From NCBI RefSeq assembly GCF_019711535.1, contig NZ_JAIGNP010000002.1, positions 1 to 64,000 on the forward strand: 64,000 bases of DNA, read 5' to 3'. Position numbers and translations under genes: made by a program. This DNA is from Qipengyuania aestuarii (lineage in GTDB: Bacteria > Pseudomonadota > Alphaproteobacteria > Sphingomonadales > Sphingomonadaceae). The notes beneath the pieces are model-generated. The model saw nothing but the letters and a program-made list of their open reading frames with translations. It had not been told where the DNA came from and made no database searches. Below are positions 30,737-39,832 of the stretch, one piece after another. Position 1 is the first letter of the stretch, and each line of letters starts with the position of its first letter.

Positions 30737-31522
30737 TTACCGCCCCTTCCACTTGCCTTCACGTTTTTCAACGAAGGCAGCCATACCTTCCTTCTTGTCC
30801 TCGCTCGCTGCGAGAATCTGGAAGATGCGCCGCTCGATGATGAGCCCTTGGTCGAGGCTGGTCTCGAAGGCGGCGTTGACCATTTCCTTGTTCGCGATGG
30901 CGGCCATCGGCGGCATGCTGGCAATCTGCTTAGCGGTCTTCATCGCCTCCTCCAGCAGGCTGTCATGTTGAACGACACGAGCGACAAGATTGCTGCGCTC
31001 CGCTTCCTCGGCATCCATCATTCGGCCAGTGAGGCACATTTGCATCGCCTTGGACTTGCCGATCGCCTTGGTCAGGCGCTGTGATCCACCCATCCCCGGA
31101 GCGACGCCAAGCTTGATTTCGGGCTGGCCGAATTTCGCGTTCTCCGACGCGATGATGAAGTCTGCCATCATGGCAAGCTCGCAGCCGCCGCCCAGCGCGA
31201 AGCCGTTGACCGCAGCGATCCATGGCTTGCGGGTCTTCTTCACGATTTCGCTGGTCCAGGGGCTGAAGAAATCGTCGAGATAGAAGTCGGCCGAAGCCTT
31301 TTCGCTCATTTCCTTGATGTCTGCGCCAGCGGCAAAGGCTTTGTCGCCGGATCCGGTGAGAACGGCGCAAAGCTGGCTCTCGTCGGCTTGATAGGCGGCG
31401 AAAGCGTCAATCAGTTCTTCGAGTACTTGGCTGTTGAGCGCATTCAGTGCCTTGGGCCGATCGAGCGTGATCAGTGTGACCGCGTCGCGGGTTTCGACGG
31501 TGATGGTTTCGTATTCGGCCAT
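30737..31522 (-). CDS. enoyl-CoA hydratase
   Basis: 261 aa from ATG 31522, preceded by AAAGGGAG; the open frame starts 15 bp earlier. Crotonase fold with the oxyanion-hole stretches [14 protein letters not shown] and [15 protein letters not shown] and the catalytic glutamates in the [16 protein letters not shown] region. In this cluster it probably hydrates methacrylyl-CoA to 3-hydroxyisobutyryl-CoA, but crotonase specificity cannot be read from sequence alone. Confidence 0.92.
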   Translation of the reverse strand: MAEYETITVETRDAVTLITLDRPKALNALNSQVLEELIDAFAAYQADESQLCAVLTGSGDKAFAAGADIKEMSEKASADFYLDDFFSPWTSEIVKKTRKPWIAAVNGFALGGGCELAMMADFIIASENAKFGQPEIKLGVAPGMGGSQRLTKAIGKSKAMQMCLTGRMMDAEEAERSNLVARVVQHDSLLEEAMKTAKQIASMPPMAAIANKEMVNAAFETSLDQGLIIERRIFQILAASEDKKEGMAAFVEKREGKWKGR

Positions 31523-31539
31523 TCGGCTCCCTTTCAAGT

Positions 31540-31630
31540 CGTCACCCTGAACTCGTTTCAGGGTCCATGTTTTGATCCAGACCGTCCTCTCATCGGGCGA
31601 GATGGCTGCCGAACCAAGTTCAGCATGACG
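31540..31630. repeat. REP-like inverted repeat pair
   Basis: CGTCACCCTGAACTCGTTTC (31540-31559) and, inverted, GAACCAAGTTCAGCATGACG (31611-31630) share the core CGTCAnnCTGAACTnG. The left arm also folds on itself (ACCCTGAA...TTCAGGGT). This is the style of intergenic REP/BIME repeats that are common in sphingomonads. It sits between the two crotonase genes, where it may act as an mRNA-stabilising hairpin or weak terminator (inference). Confidence 0.65.
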
Positions 31631-31637
31631 GTGCGGA

Positions 31638-32687
31638 TTATCCCAGCGGCTGCCATTCCTCGCCTGCGGGCAGCGGCGCGAAGATGCTGTCGATCAGCTC
31701 ATCGCTCACGCCTTCTGGCGTTGCCGGGGCCCATTTGGGATCGTTCGTCTTATCTACGATCACCGCGCGTACGCCCTCGGCGAAATCGGGGCGGGTCAGC
31801 ACACGGCTGGCGATGCGATATTCCATCGCCATGTTGTCGGCGAAGCTGTCCAGATGTGCGCTGTCCGCCAACTGGCGGAGCGCGACCTTGCATGTCTGCG
31901 GGCTCTTGCTGCGCAGCGTGGCGAGTTCCTTCGCTGCCCAGTCACTGTCGTCCGCTTCAAGACTTGCAAGGATGTCCTCGAACCGGTCGGACGCGAAGTG
32001 CTTGTTTATCCGGTCACAGTTCGCCTCAATTCGGGCCTCGGGCGGAGTTACCGAGAGTTCCGACAGGATGCCGCCGATGCGCGCGGGGTTGTCGATGATC
32101 CGAGCCTTGGCCTCTTCCAGCTTTTCCGCCGGGAGATAATGCGTCGACAGGCCTGCAAACTGGCATTCAGCCCCGTCCAACCGTGCGCCGGTCAGTGCCA
32201 GGAACTGGCCCAGCCGTCCGCCGAGGCGGGAGAGATGCCATCCGCCGCCGACATCCGGGAAAAGGCCAATGCCGGTTTCAGGCATGGCGAAGCGCGTGTG
32301 TTCGGTCGCGACGCGGTATTTGCACGGCAGGGCAATGCCGACGCCGCCGCCCATCGTGATGCCGTCCATGAAGGCAACGATCGGCTTGCCATAGGAGAAC
32401 ATCTGGTGGTTCAGCTGATACTCGTCGTAGAAAAATTCGCGTCCGCTTCGGCCGTCATCGTTCAGCGCGGAGTGGCGCAGCAGATTGATATCGCCCCCGG
32501 CGCAGAAGCCGCGGCCTTCGGCGTGATCGAGGATCACCGCTTCGATCCCGTCGTCGTCGGCCCATTCGCGCAGCGCCTTGCTCATTGCGCGGCACATGTC
32601 GAGCGTCAGCGCGTGCAGCGCCTTGGGGCGGTTCAATGAGATGTGGCCGATGCGACCATGTGTGTGGATATGGACCTCGTCGGTCAT
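31638..32687 (-). CDS. 3-hydroxyisobutyryl-CoA hydrolase
   Basis: 349 aa, the length of HIBYL-CoA hydrolases and about 90 aa longer than simple enoyl-CoA hydratases. Motifs are [28 protein letters not shown] and [14 protein letters not shown], the last being diagnostic for HIBCH. It releases 3-hydroxyisobutyrate for mmsB. The C-terminus ([20 protein letters not shown]) also fits the family. ATGA overlap with the VOC gene upstream. Confidence 0.92.
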   Translation of the reverse strand: MTDEVHIHTHGRIGHISLNRPKALHALTLDMCRAMSKALREWADDDGIEAVILDHAEGRGFCAGGDINLLRHSALNDDGRSGREFFYDEYQLNHQMFSYGKPIVAFMDGITMGGGVGIALPCKYRVATEHTRFAMPETGIGLFPDVGGGWHLSRLGGRLGQFLALTGARLDGAECQFAGLSTHYLPAEKLEEAKARIIDNPARIGGILSELSVTPPEARIEANCDRINKHFASDRFEDILASLEADDSDWAAKELATLRSKSPQTCKVALRQLADSAHLDSFADNMAMEYRIASRVLTRPDFAEGVRAVIVDKTNDPKWAPATPEGVSDELIDSIFAPLPAGEEWQPLG

Positions 32688-33073
32688 GCTGCTTTCCTAT
32701 GTTCTATGAGATCCCAACGATTGCCCCAGGGATCGGTAAAGACCGCCACCGTGCCATAGAGCTCTTCGCGTGGGCCATCGCTGAATTGCACGCCACATGC
32801 GGCGATGCGGGCATGATCGGCGGCGAAATCGTCGCTGGACAGAAACCAGCCGACGCGGCCGCCGGCCTGGTTGCCCATGGCAGCGCGTTGGCGTTCGTCC
32901 GTGGCGCGTGCGAGCAACAGCCTGCCGCCACTTGCGCCAGCCACCACGACCCAGCGCTTGCCCGCGCCCAGATCGCTGTCTTCCAGCAGGGTGAAGCCCA
33001 GCGCGTCGCGGAAGAAGGCGATGCCCTCATCGTAATCGGGGACGAGGAAGGTGGTCATGGCAAGGCCGCTCAC
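32684..33073 (-). CDS. VOC-family (glyoxalase/bleomycin-resistance fold) protein
   Basis: 129 aa, a single VOC module (FLVPDYDEGIAFFRDALGFT, then DPWGNRWDLIEH). The start used is GTG 33073, overlapping the acyl-CoA dehydrogenase stop; ATG 33058 is an alternative. The metal-ligand pattern and substrate are not clear. It is translationally coupled on both sides inside the valine operon, so a role on a reactive intermediate or a CoA ester is possible but unproven. Confidence 0.8.
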   Translation of the reverse strand: MSGLAMTTFLVPDYDEGIAFFRDALGFTLLEDSDLGAGKRWVVVAGASGGRLLLARATDERQRAAMGNQAGGRVGWFLSSDDFAADHARIAACGVQFSDGPREELYGTVAVFTDPWGNRWDLIEHRKAA

Positions 33074-34215
33074 TGGCGCAGCAAATCCCGGCCCACGATC
33101 ATACGCATGACCTGATTGGTGCCTTCCAGGATCGAATGCACGCGCAGGTCGCGCCAGAAGCGTTCGATCGGATATTCCTTGAGATAGCCGTAGCCGCCGA
33201 ACAGCTGCAGCGCGTCGTTGACGATCTTGCTGCCATTGTCGGTCGCGAGCCGCTTGGCCATGGCCGAGAAGCGCGACTTGTCGGGCGCATTTTCGGTCAC
33301 CTTGGCGGCGGCGAGATAGAGCAGGGCCCGCGCCGCCTCCAGATCGGTCGCCATGTCGGCGAGCATGAACTGGGTGTTCTGGAAATCGGCGATCGGCGTG
33401 TCGAACTGCTTGCGGTCCTTGGTATAGGCCACCGCTTCGTCTAGGCAGCGCTGCGCCCCGCCCAGCGAACAGGCGCCGATGTTCAACCGCCCGCCGTCGA
33501 GCCCCATCATGGCGAAGCGGAAACCTTCACCTTCGTCGCCCACGCGGTTGGCCACGGGCACGCGGGCGTCCTCGAAGATCACCTGCGCGGTCGGGCTGGC
33601 GTTCCAGCCGAGCTTCTTCTCCGGCTTGCCGAAAGATACGCCGGGCGTGTCCTTGTCGATCACCAGGCAGGTGATGCCCTTTGTCTTGTGCTCGCCAGTG
33701 CGGACCATGGTGACATAGATGTCGTTGACGCCGCCGCCGGAGATGAACTGCTTGGTGCCATTCAGCACGTAATGGTCGCCATCCAGCACGGCATTGGTCT
33801 TCAATCCCGCCGCGTCCGAGCCGCTGCCCGGTTCGGTGAGGCAGTAGCTGGCCAGCTTTTTCATGCTGACGAGATCGGGCAGGTAGCGCTCCTTGACCTC
33901 TTCGCCGCCGAAGCTGTCGATCATCCAGCTGGCCATGTTGTGGATTGAGATGAAGGCGCTGGTGGTAGGGCAGCCATAGGCCATGGCTTCCATGATGAGA
34001 GCCGCTTCCAGCCGGCCCAAGCCGATGCCGCCGCTCTCCTCCGAGACATAGATCGCACCGAATCCGAGTTCGGCAGTGCGCTTGATCACATCGCGCGGGA
34101 AGTGCGATGTTTCGTCCCATTCGCCCGCATGAGGTGTGATATTGTCGGCGGTAAAGCGCTGGGCCATTTCCTGGATGGCGAGCTGCTCTTCGGTAAGCTG
34201 AAATTGTCCTGTCAT
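33070..34215 (-). CDS. acyl-CoA dehydrogenase, probably isobutyryl-CoA dehydrogenase
   Basis: 381 aa. Conserved family blocks are CLTEPGSGSDAAGLKT, KQFISGGGVNDIYVTMVRTG and the C-terminal LFGGYGYLKEYPIERFWRD followed by SILEGTNQVMRMIVGR, where the glutamate of ILEGTN is the usual catalytic base. FAD enzyme that desaturates short branched acyl-CoA. The isobutyryl assignment rests on its place between mmsA and HIBCH genes. Confidence 0.92.
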   Translation of the reverse strand: MTGQFQLTEEQLAIQEMAQRFTADNITPHAGEWDETSHFPRDVIKRTAELGFGAIYVSEESGGIGLGRLEAALIMEAMAYGCPTTSAFISIHNMASWMIDSFGGEEVKERYLPDLVSMKKLASYCLTEPGSGSDAAGLKTNAVLDGDHYVLNGTKQFISGGGVNDIYVTMVRTGEHKTKGITCLVIDKDTPGVSFGKPEKKLGWNASPTAQVIFEDARVPVANRVGDEGEGFRFAMMGLDGGRLNIGACSLGGAQRCLDEAVAYTKDRKQFDTPIADFQNTQFMLADMATDLEAARALLYLAAAKVTENAPDKSRFSAMAKRLATDNGSKIVNDALQLFGGYGYLKEYPIERFWRDLRVHSILEGTNQVMRMIVGRDLLRQ

Positions 34216-34263
34216 GGGCAGCGCTCTAGCCCGCCCATCGGGGCAAGGGAAGGGGGCGGCAGG

Positions 34264-34659
34264 CTAGGCGGAAACGATTGCTTCGGCCTCGATTTCGACT
34301 TTCCACTCCTTGCGGCAAAGCCACGCGCAACCGACCATCGTTGCGGCTGGCGGCTTCGCTCCGAAAAATCGGGAATGTACCGCGCCGACCACTTCTTGAT
34401 CACTGAAGTCGGTCAGAAACATGCGCGTTCGCACGACATCGCCGGCGCTGCCGCCAAGCTGTTCGATCGCGCGCAGGATCAAGGTGAAACAACGATCCGC
34501 CTGCGCGGCAGCGTCGCCTGGCGTGGTGCTGCCGTCGTCCTCTACCGGACCCGTGCCTGCAACCACGATCCGGTCGCCCACGCGCACTGCGCGGGCGAAA
34601 CCGAACTTTGCTTCATAGGGCGAGCCTGTGAAAGCCCGCCCCCGATTACTCATCCGCAT
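34264..34659 (-). CDS. RidA-family protein
   Basis: 131 aa. The YjgF/RidA fold is recognised by the start GSPYEAKFGFARAVRVGD, VAGTGPVEDDG, RTRMFLTDFSD and KVEIEAEAIVSA at the C-terminus. Some RidA proteins hydrolyse reactive enamine/imine intermediates; the canonical arginine (TRMF) is present. It overlaps the preceding small lipoprotein gene by 10 bp. Confidence 0.85.
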   Translation of the reverse strand: MRMSNRGRAFTGSPYEAKFGFARAVRVGDRIVVAGTGPVEDDGSTTPGDAAAQADRCFTLILRAIEQLGGSAGDVVRTRMFLTDFSDQEVVGAVHSRFFGAKPPAATMVGCAWLCRKEWKVEIEAEAIVSA

Positions 34660-34943
34660 TTTACTTCGGTGATGATCATGGCGGCGTCATACCGCACATT
34701 CACGCGGTCTTCGCGATAATCCATCGTCCACATCGTGCCCGGTGCGCCCCAGCGAAGCGTCTTCGCACCGCTTTCGGCGAGGATTTTCGCACCGATGTCA
34801 GCGTCGGCCTTCTGACCGACATATGTCTGGAGAGCGTCTGCCTCACAAATGCCGCCCCCGGCAGAAGGCGATGTCATATCACCACCGGTGGTTGCGCAAG
34901 CAGCAAGGGGAAGGGCGGCAAGGGATAGAACATACGCTTTCAT
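34650..34943 (-). CDS. I78-family peptidase inhibitor-like lipoprotein
   Basis: 97 aa. Lipoprotein signal with lipobox LAAC at about residue 16, a glycine/serine-rich spacer, then CEADALQTYVGQKADADIGA and LRWGAPGTMWTMDYREDRVN, matching the potato-inhibitor-I-like I78 family. Small periplasmic lipoproteins of this class are thought to inhibit serine peptidases. Nothing connects it functionally to valine breakdown beyond position. Confidence 0.82.
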   Translation of the reverse strand: MKAYVLSLAALPLAACATTGGDMTSPSAGGGICEADALQTYVGQKADADIGAKILAESGAKTLRWGAPGTMWTMDYREDRVNVRYDAAMIITEVKCG

Positions 34944-34953
34944 CAGTGTCTCC

Positions 34954-35439
34954 TCAGACGGGGCATTTGGTATAAGTCAGCGGGTCGGACATTGCATCCT
35001 CACCGTATTCTTCGCGTATTAGTCGGGTGCTGCTTTCATTTAGGTGAAGATTGATCTCCCGCTGCCAATTCTGACCTTCGCCCGCGAAGTCGAAGATGGC
35101 ACGGATATTATCATCGCCTTTTTCTTTTATTTCGGCAATCGCGGCCTGCGATTCATAGAAACGCAGCTTTGTGGCCGAAATTTCGAGCGCTCCCTTGGCG
35201 TCGCCGTCTTCGTCGGTGCAATCGCCCGGGGCCAGACCCCACCTGCCATGAAGTGCGCGGGGGATAGTCTCCTGCTCGGTTTCGGGGAGCGGTTCTGCAC
35301 CATCGCCAATCCCTCCGTCGGGCTCGACCGGAATCATTGTCTCATCGTCCTGCGAGGTGGTCTCATCAGCGGCGGTGCAGCCTGCGAGTGCCAGCAGGGC
35401 GACGGGCAGGGCGGAGCATAGCGGCAGGTTTTTCATCAT
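34954..35439 (-). CDS. small lipoprotein of unknown function
   Basis: 161 aa from ATG 35439; the frame is open to 35517, but the part before MMKNLPLCSALPVALLALAGC is not signal-like. Lipobox LAGC. The mature part is acidic (DETTSQDDETMIPVEPDGG), followed by ALHGRWGLAPGDCTDEDGDA, a pattern shared by several sphingomonad lipoproteins of unknown role. It lies between mmsA and the I78 gene on the same strand. Confidence 0.7.
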   Translation of the reverse strand: MMKNLPLCSALPVALLALAGCTAADETTSQDDETMIPVEPDGGIGDGAEPLPETEQETIPRALHGRWGLAPGDCTDEDGDAKGALEISATKLRFYESQAAIAEIKEKGDDNIRAIFDFAGEGQNWQREINLHLNESSTRLIREEYGEDAMSDPLTYTKCPV

Positions 35440-35467
35440 ACTGCCCCCAATGCTCCGCCCGGCCGAT

Positions 35468-36961
35468 CTATCCCATGGTGGGGATGACGAAGGCGTTCGA
35501 CCCGTCGCCGCCGCCATCGGGCCAGCGCTGGGTGACCTTCTTGGCCTTGGTCCAGAACTTCAGGCCTTCCATGCCGTATTGATCGATGTCACCGAAGCCG
35601 GAACGCTTCCATCCGCCAAAGCTGTGATAGCTGACTGGAACCGGGATCGGCACGTTGATACCGACCATGCCGACATTCACGCGGCTGGCGAATTCGCGCG
35701 CGGCGTGGCCGTTCCGGGTGAAGATGGCGACGCCATTGCCATACTGGTGTTCGCTCGGCAGGCGCACGGCTTCTTCGAAATCCTTCGCGCGCACGATCTG
35801 GAGAACCGGGCCGAAGATTTCTTCCTTGTAGCTTTCCATATCAGGCGTGACGCGGTCGAGCAGGGTCGGACCGACAAAGAAGCCGTTCTCATGCCCCTGG
35901 AGGGTGAAGCCGCGGCCGTCGATGACCACTTCGGCGCCTTCCTTCTCGGCCGTGTCGATCCATTGTTCGACACGCGCCTTGTGCTCGGGCGTGACCACCG
36001 GGCCGTAATGCGCTTCGGCATCGGTCGAAACGCCTACGCGCAGCGCATTGATCGCAGGGATCAGCTTCTCGCGCAGCCGTTCTGCGGTGTCCTCGCCCAC
36101 CGGTACCACTACCGGCAGCGCCATGCAGCGCTCACCGGCCGAGCCGAAGGCGGCCCCAGCCAGGTCTCCGACCACCTGATCGAGATCGGCATCGGGCATG
36201 ACGATGCCGTGGTTCTTCGCTCCGCCGAAGGCCTGAACGCGCTTCGCATTGGCCGTGCCGCGGGAATAGATATACTGCGCGATATCGGACGAGCCGACGA
36301 AGCTGATCGCTGGGATGTCGGGGTGGTCGAGGATGGCATCGACCATTTCCTTGTCGCCGTGGACGACCTGCAAAAGCCCTTCGGGTGCACCCGCTTCCAG
36401 GAACAGTTCGGCCAGTCGCACCGGCACGCTCGGATCGCGCTCGCTCGGCTTCAGAATAAAGGCGTTGCCTGCAGCGATTGCCATGCCGAACATCCACATC
36501 GGGATCATCGCGGGGAAGTTGAACGGGGTAATACCAGCCCCGATGCCGAGCGGCTGGCGCATCGAATAGACATCGATGCCGGGGCCTGCACCCTGCGTGT
36601 ACTCACCCTTCAGAGCCTGCGGGATGCCGCAGGCATATTCGATCACTTCCAGCCCGCGCTGCACGTCGCCATGCGCATCTTCCACGACCTTGCCGTGTTC
36701 GCTGGCGAGCAGTTCGGCCAGTTCCTGCTTATGCGCTTCGACCAGTTCCTTGAACTTGAACATTACGCGGGCGCGGCGCTGCGGATTGGTGGCGGCCCAT
36801 TCAGGCTGCACCTTCTTGGCTGCTGTCACAGCCTGATCAAGCAGTGCCGCACCTCCCAAAGGAACTTCGGCCTGGACCTCGCCGGTAGACGGGTTCCAGA
36901 TCTTGTGCTTGCGGTTGGCGGCCGGACTGTCTCCGGCAATGAAATGGTCGACCTGACGCAT
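35468..36961 (-). CDS. mmsA: methylmalonate-semialdehyde dehydrogenase (CoA-acylating)
   Basis: 497 aa, aldehyde dehydrogenase family. Distinctive matches are ITPFNFPAMIPMWMFGMA, the catalytic cysteine in FGSAGERCMAL and the C-terminal FGDIDQYGMEGLKFWTK region. It converts methylmalonate semialdehyde to propionyl-CoA with NAD+ and CoA. It is the 5'-most gene of the valine/isobutyrate cluster; no dedicated regulator is visible next to it. Confidence 0.95.
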   Translation of the reverse strand: MRQVDHFIAGDSPAANRKHKIWNPSTGEVQAEVPLGGAALLDQAVTAAKKVQPEWAATNPQRRARVMFKFKELVEAHKQELAELLASEHGKVVEDAHGDVQRGLEVIEYACGIPQALKGEYTQGAGPGIDVYSMRQPLGIGAGITPFNFPAMIPMWMFGMAIAAGNAFILKPSERDPSVPVRLAELFLEAGAPEGLLQVVHGDKEMVDAILDHPDIPAISFVGSSDIAQYIYSRGTANAKRVQAFGGAKNHGIVMPDADLDQVVGDLAGAAFGSAGERCMALPVVVPVGEDTAERLREKLIPAINALRVGVSTDAEAHYGPVVTPEHKARVEQWIDTAEKEGAEVVIDGRGFTLQGHENGFFVGPTLLDRVTPDMESYKEEIFGPVLQIVRAKDFEEAVRLPSEHQYGNGVAIFTRNGHAAREFASRVNVGMVGINVPIPVPVSYHSFGGWKRSGFGDIDQYGMEGLKFWTKAKKVTQRWPDGGGDGSNAFVIPTMG

Positions 36962-37061
36962 GGAAAAATCCTCTCTTTTCTTGCCAACGGCCTTGGCAAG
37001 CGAGAGGTCCTAAATCAACCGGTTTCAGATGAAACCTCAGCTGGACGGGATAGTGAGAGAG

Positions 37062-38276
37062 CTAACCCACACCAGCCATAAGCTGCGCGCACAGTATGGC
37101 ACCATAGGTGCCCAGCGCATAACCGAGCACAGCCAGCAACACGCCCACAGGGGCCAGCGCGGGGTGGAATGCCGCCGCCACAACCGGCGCGGAGGCTGCG
37201 CCCCCCACATTGGCCTTACTGCCGACGGCCACGAAAAAGAACGGGGCCTTGATGATCTTGGCCACGACCAGAAGCAGCAGGATGTGAAACAGCATCCAGA
37301 TGGCCCCGATCGCCATGAATGCAGGGGCGTCCATGATCTTGGTGACATCCATTCGCGTGCCGATGATGGCGACCAGCAGGAAGATGAACAGTACGCCGAA
37401 TTTGCTCGCGCCGACCCCTTCTAGTTCGCGGGCGCGGGTAAAGCTGGCAAGCAGGCCGGCGGTCGTGGCGATGACGACGACCCAGAAGAATTCGCTTGCC
37501 AGGGTTGCATCCTCGCCCTGAAGCTCGGCGAAGAAATTGCCGATCCACCCGCCAAGCAGATGCGAAAGGCCCACGACGGCGAAAGCGACGCCGAACAGCA
37601 GAACGTAATCATTGGCCTTGGCCACGCGTTCGATACTGTCGGAGTAGTTCGCCATGCTGTCGCGCAGCTTCTCGATGGATGAAGCATCAGCGCCGAGCCA
37701 GCGGTCCACGCGTTCGGTTGCACCTGCGCCATAGAGCAGGAAGATCATCCAGATTTCCGCCACGATGATGTCTACGGCCAGCAGGGCGGAGAAGTTCTCC
37801 AGCGGATAGCCATAGACTTCGAGCATTGCCGTCTGGTTAGCCCCGCCGCCAATCCAGCTGCCCGCGAGTGTCGCCAGACCCCTCCAGGCTGCGGTGTCGC
37901 CTGCGCCGATGACGCTCGGGTCGAATTGCGCCACGATCCACAGCGCTAGAGGCCCACCGATAATGATGCCGACAGTGGCGGTCAGGAACATGATGATGGC
38001 CTTGCTGCCAAGGCCGATGATCCCCTTGATGTCGATGCTGAGCGTCATCAGAAACAGCGCGGCGGGCAGGAAATAATCCTTGGCGATCGGCCAGAGCTGG
38101 CTGTCCGAAGTATCGATCAAGCCGGACGTCACGAAGAGCGAGGGAACCAGATAGCAAACCAGTATGATCGGAACGAAGACGTAGAACCGCTTCCAGCCGG
38201 GCCTGTCCCGCGTGGCGAACACGAAGGCGAGCAGGGCTGCCAAGAGGCCTAGAATGATGCGATCATCGCTGATCAT
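37062..38276 (-). CDS. DUF819 family membrane protein
   Basis: 404 aa with about ten to eleven hydrophobic segments, starting DRIILGLLAALLAFVFATRD. The blocks FLPAALFLMTLSIDIKGIIG, GSWIGGGANQTAMLEVYG and the late VGSKANVGGAASAPVVAAAF fit DUF819, a transporter-like family with inverted repeats. Substrate unknown. It lies 33 bp upstream of nothing obviously related and may be monocistronic. Confidence 0.85.
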   Translation of the reverse strand: MISDDRIILGLLAALLAFVFATRDRPGWKRFYVFVPIILVCYLVPSLFVTSGLIDTSDSQLWPIAKDYFLPAALFLMTLSIDIKGIIGLGSKAIIMFLTATVGIIIGGPLALWIVAQFDPSVIGAGDTAAWRGLATLAGSWIGGGANQTAMLEVYGYPLENFSALLAVDIIVAEIWMIFLLYGAGATERVDRWLGADASSIEKLRDSMANYSDSIERVAKANDYVLLFGVAFAVVGLSHLLGGWIGNFFAELQGEDATLASEFFWVVVIATTAGLLASFTRARELEGVGASKFGVLFIFLLVAIIGTRMDVTKIMDAPAFMAIGAIWMLFHILLLLVVAKIIKAPFFFVAVGSKANVGGAASAPVVAAAFHPALAPVGVLLAVLGYALGTYGAILCAQLMAGVG

Positions 38277-38309
38277 GGGCGGATTGTCCTCTCCAGTATC
38301 GAGACAGGC

Positions 38310-39383
38310 CTAGCCGGCCGCGAAGGTCCCTGTCTCGAAGAAATGCGCTATCTTCTTCTGCTGCGGTACGATGTCGAGGCCGTTATCCGCAAGCCAGGCA
38401 TTGTCGAAAATCGTGTCGGCGTAGCGGCTGCCATCGTCACACAGGATCGAGACGATCGATCCTGCCATGCCCCGTTCCGCCATGTCGGCTGCGATCTTGG
38501 CGCATGCCCACACATTCGTCCCGGTCGAGCCGCCGCATCTGCGCCCTAGCCTTTTGCTGACCTCATGGGCAGCAGCGATGGAGCAGACGTCCGGGACCAC
38601 TTCCATCCGGTCGACCACATCGGGCAGGAAACTTGGCTCGACCCGTTGCCGGCCGATGCCCTCGATACAGCCGGACGAATGCTCGATACGATCGACCGAC
38701 CGATCGGACCAATGGCGGTGGAAGACCGATCCTTCGGGGTCGGCGACGCACAAACGTGTGTCGTGCCGGTGGTAGCGGGCGTAGCGGCCGATGGTTGCCG
38801 ACGTGCCGCCCGTACCGGCGCCGCAGACAATCCAGCGCGGAACGGCGTGAGGTTCCTGGGCCATCTGCGCGAAAATGGATTCGGCGATATTGTTGTTGCT
38901 GCGCCAGTCCGTGGCGCGCTCGGCATAGGTGAACTGGTCGATGTAGTGACCGTCCAATTTATCGGCGAGCGAATGTGCGGCCTCATAGATTTCCGAGGGA
39001 CGGTCGACAAAGTGGCACTCGCCGCCCTGGAAGGTAATCGCGTCGATCTTGGCCTTGGCGGTCGAGCGCGGCACTACCGCAATGAAGCGCAGGCCCAGCA
39101 TGCGGGCGAAATAGGCCTCCGAGACAGCTGTCGATCCGCTCGACGCTTCCACGATGGCCGTGTTCTTGCCGATCCAGCCATTGCACAGGCTGTAGAGGAA
39201 CAACGAGCGGGCCAGCCGGTGCTTCAGGCTTCCGGTCGGGTGGCTGGACTCGTCTTTCAGATAGATCGCGATATCGGGCAGGGCCGGAACGGGTAGGGGA
39301 ATGAGGTGGGTATCCGCCGAGCGGTTGAAATCCGCCTCGATCCTTCCGATCGCCCAGTTGAGCCATTCGCGTTTGTTTTCCAT
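38310..39383 (-). CDS. PLP-dependent cysteine synthase-family enzyme
   Basis: 357 aa from ATG 39383; the longer open frame (to 39566) runs into the tRNA-Gly gene and is not real. Type II PLP fold with the lysine in [16 protein letters not shown], the [20 protein letters not shown] loop and the phosphate-binding [15 protein letters not shown] cysteine synthase or a PLP lyase such as cysteine desulfhydrase is possible; it differs from CysK/CysM in having a longer N-terminus. Confidence 0.85.
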   Translation of the reverse strand: MENKREWLNWAIGRIEADFNRSADTHLIPLPVPALPDIAIYLKDESSHPTGSLKHRLARSLFLYSLCNGWIGKNTAIVEASSGSTAVSEAYFARMLGLRFIAVVPRSTAKAKIDAITFQGGECHFVDRPSEIYEAAHSLADKLDGHYIDQFTYAERATDWRSNNNIAESIFAQMAQEPHAVPRWIVCGAGTGGTSATIGRYARYHRHDTRLCVADPEGSVFHRHWSDRSVDRIEHSSGCIEGIGRQRVEPSFLPDVVDRMEVVPDVCSIAAAHEVSKRLGRRCGGSTGTNVWACAKIAADMAERGMAGSIVSILCDDGSRYADTIFDNAWLADNGLDIVPQQKKIAHFFETGTFAAG

Positions 39384-39500
39384 GCAGGGCCTTCTAGGCA
39401 GTCTGGGCGAGTTGGGAACCCGCGGGAAAGTGTTTTCCGCCAAACGCTCCGGATTGTATTGACCCACTCGCCCATCCCATGCCAACCGCAGCCGGGCTTC

Positions 39501-39574
39501 GCGGGTGTAGCTCAATGGTAGAGCAGCAGCTTCCCAAGCTGACGACGAGGGTTCGATTCCCTTCACCCGCTCCA
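39501..39574 (+). tRNA. tRNA-Gly (CCC)
   Basis: 74 nt including CCA. The acceptor GCGGGTG pairs with CACCCGC. The anticodon loop TTCCCAA gives CCC, within the stem CAGC/GCTG plus a G-A top pair. The D arm (GCTC/GAGC) and T arm (GTTCGATTC) are regular. Confidence 0.96.
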
Positions 39575-39775
39575 GCTTTTATGGTTCGCCCTCCACCTTC
39601 GGACGTTTCGCACGCACTTTACGAAGGCGCGCATGCTGTAGTTCGGCCTGAAGACATTCATTCAACAAGCGGTTGCACTGCGAGCCGTGCAGCCACAGTA
39701 ACAGCGCCGTATTAGCTCCCCAATGCTTAGGCGGCTCGCGCAAGAATCGGCCATAGCAAGATCGCAGAGGTGATC

Positions 39776-39817
39776 AAAAACCCCACGGTTGCAGAGGCGA
39801 AAGCGTCGCGGTGGGGG
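39776..39817 (-). terminator. intrinsic terminator of the RND efflux operon
   Basis: Read on the minus strand, CCCCAC ... GTGGGG (39811-39816 with 39781-39786) forms a GC stem with a long loop, followed by TTTTTG. It lies 16 bp after the stop codon of the outer-membrane factor gene. Confidence 0.65.
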
Positions 39818-39832
39818 TGCCACCAGGGATCC

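Noticed and set aside
35357..37081. 574-codon frame opposite mmsA
   Set aside because: Antisense shadow; mmsA has complete motifs on the minus strand.
39384..39566. Upstream extension of the cysteine-synthase-like frame
   Set aside because: It runs antisense through tRNA-Gly(CCC); the family start is at 39383.
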